This document shows positions 14,082 through 21,974 of a DNA stretch of 22,380 nucleotides, one piece after another. The position numbers and the translations under genes are program-made. Positions within the stretch are counted from its first letter, which is position 1. Every line of letters begins with the position of its first letter. Location: positions 16,542 through 38,921 of the forward strand of contig DDFA01000068.1 of assembly GCA_002336975.1 (NCBI GenBank), written 5' to 3'. The notes beneath the pieces are model-generated. The model ran no database searches. It was not told the origin of the DNA and saw only the letters and a list, made by a program, of their open reading frames with translations. This DNA comes from Phyllobacteriaceae bacterium UBA1940. GTDB lineage: Bacteria > Pseudomonadota > Alphaproteobacteria > Rhizobiales > Rhizobiaceae.

Positions 14082-15062
14082 ATGACCATCAGGATCACGC
14101 GGCGCGCGCTCGTCATCGGCGCCGCCGCAATCATGGCCGCTGGCGCGGCCTTTGCGCAGAGCCAGGCCTTTTTCCGCATCGGCACCGGCGGCACGTCGGG
14201 CACCTATTATCCGATCGGCGGCCTGATCGCCAACGCCATCTCCGCCACCGGCGAAAACGGCGTTCCGGGCCTTGTCGCCACCGCCGTGTCGTCCAATGGA
14301 TCGGTCGCCAACATCAACGCTATCCAGGCGGGCGCGTCCGAATCCGGCTTCTCGCAGTCCGACGTCGCCTTCTGGGCGCATTCGGGCACCGGCCTCTACG
14401 AGGGCAAGGGCAAGGTCGAGGACCTGCGCCTGATCGCGACGCTCTATCCCGAGACGCTGCACATCGTCGCCCGCGCCGACGCCGGCATCAAGTCGGTCGC
14501 CGACCTCAAGGGCAAGCGCGTCTCGATCGACGAGCCAGGTTCCGGCACCATCGTCGACGCCCGCCTCGTGCTCGCCGCCTACGGCCTGTCGGAAAAGGAC
14601 ATCACGCCCGAATATCTCAAGCCCGGCCCGTCGGGCGAAAAGATGCGCGACGGTGGCCTCGACGCCTTCTTCTTCGTCGGCGGCTTCCCTGCCGGCGCGA
14701 TCACCGAGCTCGCGGCCTCGACCTCGATCACGCTGGTTCCGGTCGCCGGACCGGAAGCCGAGAAGCTGATCGCCGACAACGGCTTCTTCGCCGACAACAC
14801 GGTGCCCGCGGAAACCTACAAGGGCGTGCCCGAGATGCAGACGATTTCGGTGGCGGCGCAATGGGTGACCAGCGCCAAGCAGCCCGACGATCTGGTCTAC
14901 AACATCACCAAGTCGCTGTGGAGCGAGGGCACCCGCAAGGCGCTCGACGCCGGCCACGCCAAAGGCAAGCAAATCACCCTCGACAATGCGGTGACCAGCG
15001 CCGGCATCCCGTTCCACCCCGGCGCCGAACGCTACTACAAGGAAGTCGGCGCGCTGAAATAA
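14082..15062 (+). CDS. TAXI-family TRAP transporter solute-binding protein
   Basis: The product has 326 residues, with AGGGAG nine bases upstream of the ATG. A signal peptide (MTIRITRRALVIGAAAIMAA, then AFA at residues 23-25, including a twin-Arg-like RR) is followed by the TAXI hallmark FFRIGTGGTSGTYYPIGGLI. Further family blocks are SNGSVANINAIQAG, SGFSQSDVAFWAHSGTG and KGKRVSIDEPGSGT. TAXI proteins bind small organic acids or amino acids such as glutamate/glutamine and pass them to a fused TRAP permease; the ligand here cannot be read from the sequence. It is the first gene of a two-gene operon with the permease at 15163-17226. Expression is probably higher than that of the permease, given the hairpin between them. 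Confidence 0.92.
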   Translation: MTIRITRRALVIGAAAIMAAGAAFAQSQAFFRIGTGGTSGTYYPIGGLIANAISATGENGVPGLVATAVSSNGSVANINAIQAGASESGFSQSDVAFWAHSGTGLYEGKGKVEDLRLIATLYPETLHIVARADAGIKSVADLKGKRVSIDEPGSGTIVDARLVLAAYGLSEKDITPEYLKPGPSGEKMRDGGLDAFFFVGGFPAGAITELAASTSITLVPVAGPEAEKLIADNGFFADNTVPAETYKGVPEMQTISVAAQWVTSAKQPDDLVYNITKSLWSEGTRKALDAGHAKGKQITLDNAVTSAGIPFHPGAERYYKEVGALK

Positions 15063-15085
15063 GCCGTTGAACCGATGAAACCTTC

Positions 15086-15114
15086 AGGGGGCGGAAGCGA
15101 GCTTTCCGCCTCCT
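15086..15114 (+). other. Intercistronic hairpin between TRAP binding protein and permease
   Basis: AGGGGGCGGAA (15086-15096) pairs with TTCCGCCTCCT (15104-15114), giving an 11-bp stem with one G-T wobble and a 7-base loop. It starts 24 bases after the binding-protein stop and has no T-run, so it looks like a read-through attenuator or 3'-stabiliser that favours the binding protein over the permease. Confidence 0.6.
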
Positions 15115-15162
15115 GTCGTTTGGACACGCCGTCGCCAGGCGGCGCGCGTTGGGAGGCCGGCC

Positions 15163-17226
15163 ATGGCGGACAATTCGAAACAGGACGACGTGCACCTCGC
15201 GCCGATGGAGCTGGACGAGGAGAAAGCGCGCGAGCTTGAGGAACAATTCGATTCGGAGATCCGCTTCCGCAAGCTGACGCCGGCAGGCGCCTGGCTGGTG
15301 GGTACCCTGCTCGTCATCCTGTCCCTGTTCCACTACTACACCGCCGGCTTCGGCCTGTTGCACGAGATGGTGCATCGCGGCATCCACCTCGCCTTCGTGC
15401 TGGCGCTGGTGTTCCTGGTATTCCCGTTCTGGAAGGGCGCCTACGACAAGCCGGTCGTCTCCAGCATCTGGACGCCGCTCGGCATTCCCCTGTTCGACTG
15501 GGCGCTGGCGGTCATCGGCGTCGTCGCCGTCGCCCATGTGCCGCTGATCCCGCTCGACGACCTGGCGTTTCGCGTCGGCAATCCGTCGACCACCGACGTG
15601 GTGCTCGGCGGCGCGCTGATCCTGCTGCTGCTCGAGGCCACCCGCCGCTCAGTCGGCTGGCCGCTGCCGATCATCGCGATCATTTTTATGCTCTATGCCC
15701 TCTACGGACCATGGATGCCTTCGATCCTCGTGCATCCGGGCGCAACCGTTTCCCAGCTTGTCGACCATCTCTACCTGACGACGCAGGGCATTTACGGCAT
15801 CGCGCTCGGCGTCGTCGCCACCTATGTGTTCCACTTCGTGCTTTTCGGCGTCTTCGCCACCCGCATCGGTCTCGGCCAGCTGTTCCTCGACTGCGCCGCC
15901 TTCGTCGCCGGTCGCTTCGCCGGCGGCCCGGCAAAAATTTCGATCTTCGGCTCGGCCCTTTTCGGCATGATTTCCGGCTCGTCCGTCGCCAACACCGTTA
16001 CGGTCGGCTCGCTGACCATCCCGGCGATGATCCGGCTCGGCTACAAGCGCGAATTCGCCGGCGCGGTCGAGGCAGCCTCGTCCACCGGCGGCCAGATCAC
16101 CCCGCCGATCATGGGCGCGGCCGCCTTCCTGATGATCGAGTTCCTCGAACTGCCCTATACGACGATCATCCTCGCCGCCATCGTCCCCGCCTTCATGCAT
16201 TTCTTCGGCGTGCTGATGCAGGTGCATTTCGAGGCCAAGCGGAACGGATTGCGCGGCCTGCGCCCCGACGAGATGCCCGACGTCGCCGCGGCGCTGAAGC
16301 GCGACTGGCCAACGATCATTCCGCTGGTCGTGCTGATCGGCGTGCTGCTGTCGGGCTACACGCCCTACCTCGCCGCCTTCTGGGGCATCACGCTGTGCAT
16401 CGCGGTCGGCCTGCTCAATCCGCGCCGCCGCATGAGCGTGATGGAGATTTTCGAGGGCCTGCGCGACGGCGCCAAATATGCGCTGGCGGTCGGCGCCGCC
16501 GCGGCCACGGTCGGCATCGTCGTCGGCGTGGTGACGCTGACCGGCGTCGGCTTCAAGGTGTCGTTCATCGTCACCTCGACCGCCGCCAACATCGCCGCGT
16601 TCCTCGACCCGCTGGTGCCGTGGATGGCGGCCAACAGCCTGACGTTGCTGTTCACGCTGGTGATGACCGGCATCGTCTGCATCCTGATGGGCTGCGGCAT
16701 TCCCACCACCGCCAACTACATCATTATGGCCACCATCGCCGCGCCGGCGCTCGGCCTGCTCGGCGTCGAGCCGATCGTCGCCCATTTCTTCGTCTTCTAC
16801 TACGGCGTCCTGGCCGACATCACCCCGCCGGTGGCGCTGGCCGCCTATGCGGCGGCGGGCATGGCGGGAGCCGACCCGTTCAAGACCGGCAACACCGCGT
16901 TCCGGCTCGGGCTCGGCAAGGCGTTGGTGCCGTTCGTGTTCGTCTTCTCGCCGTCGCTGCTCTTGGTCACCAAGGATTTTACATGGTCCAGCTTCGCGCT
17001 CGCCTTCATCGGCTGTTCGCTCGGCATCATGTTCCTGGGCGCGGCGCTGTCGCGTTTCATGCTGGTGCGAACACGCGCATGGGAGAACGCGCTGCTGGTC
17101 CTGGCGGCCATCCTGCTGGTGGCGCCGGAGCTTTATTCGACGCTGATCGGATTTGCGCTGGTCGCGCCGGTGCTTGTCAGGCAATGGACGAGCTTCCGCT
17201 CTGGCGAAGAGCCGGCGCCGGCTTAG
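15163..17226 (+). CDS. Fused TRAP transporter permease (4TM + 12TM)
   Basis: The product has 687 residues with GGGAGG eight bases upstream of the ATG. A soluble N-terminus of about 45 residues (acidic, EEKARELEEQFDSEIRF) leads into the DctQ-like four-helix part (about 45-170). The DctM-like part follows, with VANTVTVGSLTIPAMIRLGY, EAASSTGGQITPPIMGAAAF, GCGIPTTANYIIMATIAAPA and ITPPVALAAYAAAGMAGADP, conserved blocks of TAXI-TRAP fusion permeases. The length is typical for the fused family. It works with the 14082-15062 binding protein to import a small solute, driven by an ion gradient. The stop is at the end of the operon; no co-directional gene follows. Confidence 0.93.
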   Translation: MADNSKQDDVHLAPMELDEEKARELEEQFDSEIRFRKLTPAGAWLVGTLLVILSLFHYYTAGFGLLHEMVHRGIHLAFVLALVFLVFPFWKGAYDKPVVSSIWTPLGIPLFDWALAVIGVVAVAHVPLIPLDDLAFRVGNPSTTDVVLGGALILLLLEATRRSVGWPLPIIAIIFMLYALYGPWMPSILVHPGATVSQLVDHLYLTTQGIYGIALGVVATYVFHFVLFGVFATRIGLGQLFLDCAAFVAGRFAGGPAKISIFGSALFGMISGSSVANTVTVGSLTIPAMIRLGYKREFAGAVEAASSTGGQITPPIMGAAAFLMIEFLELPYTTIILAAIVPAFMHFFGVLMQVHFEAKRNGLRGLRPDEMPDVAAALKRDWPTIIPLVVLIGVLLSGYTPYLAAFWGITLCIAVGLLNPRRRMSVMEIFEGLRDGAKYALAVGAAAATVGIVVGVVTLTGVGFKVSFIVTSTAANIAAFLDPLVPWMAANSLTLLFTLVMTGIVCILMGCGIPTTANYIIMATIAAPALGLLGVEPIVAHFFVFYYGVLADITPPVALAAYAAAGMAGADPFKTGNTAFRLGLGKALVPFVFVFSPSLLLVTKDFTWSSFALAFIGCSLGIMFLGAALSRFMLVRTRAWENALLVLAAILLVAPELYSTLIGFALVAPVLVRQWTSFRSGEEPAPA

Positions 17227-17227
17227 A

Positions 17228-17347
17228 CTATTCGGTCCACGACGCCGCGGACCGGGGCAGCCGGTCGTCGGGATCGACGATTTCGAGCTTCGGCGCGCCG
17301 TCGTCGTTCCAGCGCCACAGCGCGATGCAACTGCCGCCCGGCGACAT
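17228..17347 (-). CDS. Possible 39-residue protein or gene remnant
   Basis: ATG at 17345-17347 to TAG at 17228-17230 encodes MSPGGSCIALWRWNDDGAPK, then LEIVDPDDRLPRSAASWTE. Codon choice is strongly coding-like (third positions G/C throughout) and the peptide has a sensible hydrophobic/acidic pattern, unlike the Arg-rich reading in the adjacent frame. There is no good ribosome site before this ATG. A start in another frame upstream (MSNAMSVAAAGFADGG) followed by a frameshift would fit a decayed gene. No family is recognised. Confidence 0.35.
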   Translation of the reverse strand: MSPGGSCIALWRWNDDGAPKLEIVDPDDRLPRSAASWTE

Positions 17348-17480
17348 GGGCCGCCGACAGGAACGGCGCGCCGCCATCGGCAAATCCCGCCGCCGCTACG
17401 CTCATCGCATTTGACATCGTCCTGACCTCATTTTGAGCATCATTTGCGCAATGCGCGCTCACGATGCGACCAATTCAAGG

Positions 17481-18395
17481 TCAATCCGGCGCCAGCGCCA
17501 TCACCAGCAGGCCGCCCACTGTGATCGCCGCGCCGATCAGCACCGTCGGCGCCGCCCAGCCATGCCCCAGAACGCCTTCGATAAGGATGATGAAGCCGGG
17601 CGTCAGGTAATTGTAGGCCAGCACCTTCGAGGCCGGCAGCCGCATCGTCGCGAACTGCACCAGGAAGGTCGTCAGCGCGGTGGTGAAGATCGCGAGATAG
17701 ATGATCGTCGCCCACGCAACCAGGGGCGTCGCCGTCCAGTCGGTGGCGACGATGTCGCGCGCGCCCCAGATCGCGATCCAGCTGCCGATCGCCACCAGCG
17801 ACCAGAAGGTGAAGGCGACCAGCGGCTCGCCGCGGTTGAACCGCCTGACCAGCGGCGCATAGGCGGCGTGCCCGGCGACACCGGCCAAAAAAATCAGTTC
17901 GCCGCGGCCGATGTCCAGCGCCGCGAGCGCCGCCAGGTCGCCGCGAAAGATCACCCACAGCGCTCCGCTGGCGGCGACCAGCAGGCTGATCATCACCAGT
18001 GCGCGCGGAACCTGCCCGAGAAACAGCCAGCCGAAGAACGCCGCCATCAGCGGCATCAGCGTGAACACCGCGCCCGACGACACCGGCGTCGTCATCTTCA
18101 GCGACATGAACATGGTGATGAAGAACAGCGCCATCAGCGCCCCGAGGATGACGAAGCGCCACGGCGCCCGGGGTTTCGGGATGCGCCCGAGCATGGCGAT
18201 GCACACGCCGCCCATGATCGCCGCGCCGATCGCAAACCGCGCCGCGTTGAGCGGCGCAGGTTCCAGATAGGCCCCGGCGATCGCGCCGAACGAGAACGAT
18301 CCCGCCACCAGCGCCGAGAACAGGATCATCGCCAGATGCGCGACCAGCTTGTCGCGCCCGGAGGCGTGGGTGATGTGGCTTGCGGGTGCGGTCAC
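17481..18395 (-). CDS. EamA/DMT-superfamily transporter
   Basis: The product has about 304 residues from a GTG at 18395. An ATG 60 bases upstream gives an Arg-rich leader that looks non-coding, and neither start has a clear ribosome site. Ten hydrophobic segments in two repeated halves match the DMT (two EamA domain) fold: first half ILFSALVAGSFSFGAIAGAY to VASGALWVIF, second half GELIFLAGVAGHAAYAPLVR to AITVGGLLVMALAPD. The inner-membrane family exports or imports metabolites such as amino acids or nucleosides; substrate prediction is not possible from sequence. It follows preA by 81 bases on the same strand and could be the third gene of the preTA unit, which would hint at a pyrimidine-related substrate. 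Confidence 0.87.
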   Translation of the reverse strand: MTAPASHITHASGRDKLVAHLAMILFSALVAGSFSFGAIAGAYLEPAPLNAARFAIGAAIMGGVCIAMLGRIPKPRAPWRFVILGALMALFFITMFMSLKMTTPVSSGAVFTLMPLMAAFFGWLFLGQVPRALVMISLLVAASGALWVIFRGDLAALAALDIGRGELIFLAGVAGHAAYAPLVRRFNRGEPLVAFTFWSLVAIGSWIAIWGARDIVATDWTATPLVAWATIIYLAIFTTALTTFLVQFATMRLPASKVLAYNYLTPGFIILIEGVLGHGWAAPTVLIGAAITVGGLLVMALAPD

Positions 18396-18476
18396 GGCAC
18401 TGCGGCTACGGCTACGCCGCCGCGACGGGCGCGGCGAAGCGCATGTCCGCGCCACGCAACATCGCCATGACCCGGC

Positions 18477-19790
18477 CTACTCGGCAGCCTGTTTCGCCGA
18501 CGGGTTGTTCGGGTGCGTCGTCCAGTTGGCGTAGGTCTTCTGCACCTTCTGGCCGGTGCGCTTGTCGAGCGCGCCCGCCTTCAGCGGAACCATGGTGATG
18601 CAATTGTCAACCGGGCAGACATTGACGCACAGATTGCAGCCGACGCACTCGTCCTCCATCACCTCGAAATGACGCTTGCCGTCGACAAAGGCGGTGATCG
18701 CCTGATGCGAGGTGTCCTCGCAGGCGATGTGGCAGCGGCCGCACTTGATGCAGGCGTCCTGGTCGATATGCGCCTTGGCGATGTAGTTGAGGTTGAGGAA
18801 TTTCCAGTCGGTGACGTTGGGCGTCGCGCGGCCGATGATGTCGTCGAGCGAACGATGGCCCTTGGCGTCCATCCAGTTCGACAGGCCGGAAATCATCTCC
18901 TGCACGATCTTGAAGCCGTAGGTCATGGCGGCGGTGCACACCTGCACATTGCCGGCGCCAAGCGCCAGGAATTCCGCCGCGTCGCGCCAGGTGGTGACGC
19001 CGCCGATGCCCGAGATCGGCAGTCCGGCGGTTTCGGGATCGCGGGCGATCTCGGCCACCATGTTGAGCGCGATCGGCTTCACCGCCGGGCCGCAATAGCC
19101 GCCATGCGAGCCCTTGCCGTCGATCGACGGTTCCGGCGAGAAATTGTCGAGATTGACCGAGGTGATCGAATTGATGGTGTTGATCAGCGACACCGCATCG
19201 GTGCCGCCGGCATGGGCCGCGCGCGCCGGCCTGCGGATGTCGGTGATGTTGGGCGTCAGCTTGGTGATCACCGGCATGCGGGTGTACTGCTTGCACCAGC
19301 GCACCACCATTTCGATATATTCGGGCACCTGGCCGACGGCCGAGCCCATGCCGCGCTCGCTCATGCCGTGCGGACAGCCGAAATTAAGCTCGATGCCGTC
19401 CGCCCCGGTTTCTTCGACCAGCGGCAGGATCGCTTTCCAGGCATTTTCTTCACAGGGAACCATGATCGAGGCGATCAGCGCCCGGTCCGGCCAGTTCATC
19501 TTGACCTGCTTCATCTCGCGCAGGTTCACATAAAGATCGCGGTCGGTGATCAGTTCGATATTGTTGAGGCCGAGCAGACGCCGGTCGGCGCCCCAGATCG
19601 CGCCGTAGCGCGGGCCGTTGACATTGACCACCGGCGGGCCTTCCTCGCCCAGCGTCTTCCACACCACGCCGCCCCAGCCGGCCTTGAAGGCGCGCTCGAC
19701 ATTGTAGGCCTTGTCGGTCGGCGGCGCCGACGCCAGCCAGAACGGGTTCGGGCTCTTGATGCCGACGAAATTGTTGCGAATGTCCGCCAT
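18477..19790 (-). CDS. preA: NAD-dependent dihydropyrimidine dehydrogenase subunit PreA
   Basis: The product has 437 residues with GGGAGGG upstream of the ATG. Residues 1-340 form the FMN-binding dihydroorotate-dehydrogenase-like barrel: KSPNPFWLASAPPT, LNFGCPHGMSERGMGSAVGQ, KLTPNITDIRRPARAAHAGG and PISGIGGVTTWRDAAEFLAL. The C-terminal domain holds two [4Fe-4S] clusters (CIKCGRCHIAC at about 347-357 and CVGCNLCVNVCPVDNC at about 382-397). With PreT it reduces uracil/thymine with NADH, the first step of the reductive pathway. The active-site loop has Val152 where mammalian dihydropyrimidine dehydrogenase has its catalytic Cys671 (GLACGQ). Val in this position is also what I recall for E. coli PreA. 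preT ends two bases upstream (TAA-GC-ATG), so the pair is translationally coupled. Confidence 0.95.
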   Translation of the reverse strand: MADIRNNFVGIKSPNPFWLASAPPTDKAYNVERAFKAGWGGVVWKTLGEEGPPVVNVNGPRYGAIWGADRRLLGLNNIELITDRDLYVNLREMKQVKMNWPDRALIASIMVPCEENAWKAILPLVEETGADGIELNFGCPHGMSERGMGSAVGQVPEYIEMVVRWCKQYTRMPVITKLTPNITDIRRPARAAHAGGTDAVSLINTINSITSVNLDNFSPEPSIDGKGSHGGYCGPAVKPIALNMVAEIARDPETAGLPISGIGGVTTWRDAAEFLALGAGNVQVCTAAMTYGFKIVQEMISGLSNWMDAKGHRSLDDIIGRATPNVTDWKFLNLNYIAKAHIDQDACIKCGRCHIACEDTSHQAITAFVDGKRHFEVMEDECVGCNLCVNVCPVDNCITMVPLKAGALDKRTGQKVQKTYANWTTHPNNPSAKQAAE

Positions 19791-19792
19791 GC

Positions 19793-21160
19793 TTACGCCC
19801 TCCCGTTCGAGGCCAGAGCCCGATTGATGCTGTCGGCTGCGTCGCGGCCGGCAGCGACAGCCGCCACCGTCAGATCCTCGCGGCCGTCCTTGACGCAGTC
19901 GCCGCCGGCCCAGACGTTCTTCATCGAGGTCTTGCCCTCGTCGTTGACCTTGATACGTCCGCCGGCGAGCACCAGCGTTTCGGCATTGCCGTTGACGGTC
20001 TGCGCAATGAACTGCTGGCCGATCGCCGAAAACACCTGGTCGGCGGCGATCGTCACCGTCTCGCCGGTTCCGGTCAGCTTGCCGCCCTTGCTGGCGGTGT
20101 ATTCGAGTTCGATGCCGGTCACCTTGCCACCCTTGGCGACGATCTTCTTCGGCTGCACCCAGTGGCGGATGACGACGCCGTTGGCGGTCGCCAGGTCCTG
20201 CTCGAACTCGGACGCATTCATGTCTTCCTGGCCACGGCGATAGGCGATGGTCACCTCCTCGGCGCCGAGCAGCTTCGACTGCACGGCGGCGTCGATTGCG
20301 GTCATGCCGCCGCCGATCACCACCACCCGGCGGCCGATCGGCAGTTTGGTCAGATCCTTCGCCTGGCGCAGTTCAGAGATGAAATCGACCGCGTCGCGCA
20401 CCCCTTCGCTCTTGTCGCCCGGCGCGCCGAGCGCGTTGACGCCGGCCAGTCCCATCCCCAGAAACACCGCGTCGTGCTTGCCCGCCAGGTCGGCAAGCTG
20501 GATGTCCTTGCCCAGCGCCTTGCCATATTTGATGTCAATGCCGCCGATCGCGGTGACATAGTCAACTTCGGCCTGCGCGAAGCCGTCGACGCTCTTGTAG
20601 GCGGCGATACCGAATTCGTTGAGGCCGCCGGGCTTCTTCTTGGCTTCAAAAACCGTCACCGCGTGCCCGTTCATCGCCAGCCGGTGGGCGGCCGCCAGCC
20701 CCGCGGGCCCCGCCCCGACCACGGCCACCTTCTTGCCGCTGTTCTTGGCGCGCTTGTAGAACTGCTTCTTCTTGGCCATCGCCACATCGGTGGCGTAGCG
20801 CTGCAGCCGGCCGATCTGCACCGGCTTGCCTTCGGCTGTCTCGCGCACGCAAACCTCTTCGCACAGCGTTTCGGTCGGGCAGACGCGGGCGCACATGCCG
20901 CCCAGAATATTCTGGTCGAAAATCGTCTTGGCCGCGCCCAGCGGATTGCCGGTCGAGATCTCGCGGATGAACATCGGAATGTCGATCGATGTCGGACAGG
21001 CTGTCATGCACGGCGCATCGTAGCAGAAATAGCAGCGGTCGCTCTCGACCAGCGCCTCGTGATGATCGAGCGGCGGATGCAGATCGTCGAAATTATGCTT
21101 GATCTGAGCTGACGACAGCCGGCCGGCGGCCACGCCATCCTTGTGTTGCCCTGCGGCCAT
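19793..21160 (-). CDS. preT: NAD-dependent dihydropyrimidine dehydrogenase subunit PreT
   Basis: The product has 455 residues with GGGGGA before the ATG. The N-terminal helical domain carries two [4Fe-4S] clusters: Cys43, 46, 51 and 55 (CYFCYDAPCMTAC) and Cys94, 100 and 104 (CARVCPTETLCEEVC). Gln120 (in GRLQRYATD) sits 16 residues after the last cysteine, exactly where mammalian dihydropyrimidine dehydrogenase uses Gln156 as the unusual fourth cluster ligand. The FAD- and NAD(P)-binding Rossmann motifs follow, VAVVGAGPAGLAAA (about 145-158) and VVVIGGGMTAIDAA (about 279-292), with a late GGDCVKDGREDLTVAAVAAG FAD motif. It takes electrons from NADH and passes them to PreA. It is the first gene of the preTA unit, under a RutR-like operator. 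Confidence 0.95.
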   Translation of the reverse strand: MAAGQHKDGVAAGRLSSAQIKHNFDDLHPPLDHHEALVESDRCYFCYDAPCMTACPTSIDIPMFIREISTGNPLGAAKTIFDQNILGGMCARVCPTETLCEEVCVRETAEGKPVQIGRLQRYATDVAMAKKKQFYKRAKNSGKKVAVVGAGPAGLAAAHRLAMNGHAVTVFEAKKKPGGLNEFGIAAYKSVDGFAQAEVDYVTAIGGIDIKYGKALGKDIQLADLAGKHDAVFLGMGLAGVNALGAPGDKSEGVRDAVDFISELRQAKDLTKLPIGRRVVVIGGGMTAIDAAVQSKLLGAEEVTIAYRRGQEDMNASEFEQDLATANGVVIRHWVQPKKIVAKGGKVTGIELEYTASKGGKLTGTGETVTIAADQVFSAIGQQFIAQTVNGNAETLVLAGGRIKVNDEGKTSMKNVWAGGDCVKDGREDLTVAAVAAGRDAADSINRALASNGRA

Positions 21161-21191
21161 GCACGTCCCCCTGTGCTCTATGTTTGAGGAA

Positions 21192-21219
21192 ATGCTAGCA
21201 CAGCCGAAAATTTTATCAA
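21192..21219 (-). promoter_or_regulatory. Candidate sigma-70 promoter for preTA
   Basis: Read on the minus strand: TTGATA (21214-21219) as -35, a 16-base spacer, and TAGCAT (21192-21197) as -10, about 25 bases before preT's ribosome site. The -35 is fully covered by the RutR-like operator at 21212-21227, as expected for repression. The -10 is only a moderate match. Confidence 0.4.
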
Positions 21220-21227
21220 TCGGTCAA
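21212..21227. promoter_or_regulatory. Putative RutR operator upstream of preTA
   Basis: TTTATCAATCGGTCAA matches 11 of 14 defined positions of the RutR box TTGACCAnnTGGTCAA. The right half (GGTCAA) is exact and the left half is degenerate. It lies 52 bases upstream of the preT ATG in otherwise AT-rich promoter DNA. This is the weakest of the three sites by palindromy, but position and shared pattern support it. Confidence 0.5.
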
Positions 21228-21362
21228 ATTTTGGCTAAGCCATTGAATTTCCGCCGAATTAATATGACAAATCTTATCATGTTTCATCGGAAGAAGCCGA
21301 CCTGCACGCGTTAACCATGCCGCGAAACCCGGGATTCATGCTTCGGCGCTAGCTGTTGAGAC

Positions 21363-21953
21363 ATGGACACGCGGCATTTGACAAAATTTGTCGGCGTCGG
21401 CCTGGCGCTCGCCCTGGCCGGCTGCGCAACCGCGCCGCGCAACATCGACAATGTCTGCGCCGTGTTCGACCAGCAGGACGGCTGGTTCGACAACTGGCGG
21501 CGCGCCTCGACCAAGGCGTCGAAGCGCCACGGCATTCCCGTGCCGGTGCTGATGGCGACGATCCGCAAGGAATCCGGTTTCCAGTCGGATGCCCGGCCGC
21601 CGCGCCACTACTATCTCGGCTTCATTCCCGGCAAACGCGCCTCGAGCGCCTACGGCTACGCCCAGGCGCTGGACGGCACCTGGGCGCAATACCGCAGCGA
21701 GGCGGGCGGGCTTGGGCGCAGCCGCGACGACTTTGACGACGCGGTCGATTTCGTCGGCTGGTACCACGCAAGGACCGTGTCGACCTATGGCGTCGACCCG
21801 AACGACGCCTACAGCCTCTATCTCGCCTACTATTCCGGCTGGGCCGCCTTCGGCAAAGGCTCGTGGCGTTCCAACGCCGGCCTGCAAAAGACCGCGCGCG
21901 ACGCCGCCGAGATGGCGCAGAACTATTCAGCGCAGATGTCGCGCTGCCGCTGA
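21363..21953 (+). CDS. Lipoprotein with lytic-transglycosylase-like (SLT) domain
   Basis: The product has 196 residues. A lipoprotein signal ends in LALAGC, so Cys21 is the expected lipidation site; the mature protein would be anchored in a membrane facing the periplasm. The domain resembles goose-lysozyme/SLT folds: VPVLMATIRKESGFQSDARP has the candidate catalytic Glu70 in the typical ESGF motif, followed by SSAYGYAQALDGTWAQYRSE and a late LYLAYYSGWAAFGKGSW, both common in SLT domains. The likely activity is cleavage of peptidoglycan glycan strands. It is transcribed towards the 3' end of the adjacent minus-strand gene, with 21 bases between the stops. It does not appear linked to the pyrimidine locus, since it faces away from preT across a 202-base gap. 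The start ATG has only a weak ribosome site. Confidence 0.85.
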   Translation: MDTRHLTKFVGVGLALALAGCATAPRNIDNVCAVFDQQDGWFDNWRRASTKASKRHGIPVPVLMATIRKESGFQSDARPPRHYYLGFIPGKRASSAYGYAQALDGTWAQYRSEAGGLGRSRDDFDDAVDFVGWYHARTVSTYGVDPNDAYSLYLAYYSGWAAFGKGSWRSNAGLQKTARDAAEMAQNYSAQMSRCR

Positions 21954-21974
21954 CGGAGCGGCGCGCGCCCTCGC

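Noticed and set aside
17250..17266. GACCGG/CCGGTC inverted repeat as terminator of the TRAP operon
   Set aside because: Only six base pairs with no T-run, common by chance in such GC-rich DNA, and it lies within a coding-like stretch on the other strand.
18412..18468. 18-residue ORF MAMLRGADMRFAAPVAAA as a leader peptide of the EamA gene
   Set aside because: No ribosome site, no regulatory codon run and no associated hairpin were found.
18513..20243. Long plus-strand open frame opposite preA and preT
   Set aside because: Antisense to two fully recognisable enzymes; composition is non-protein-like.
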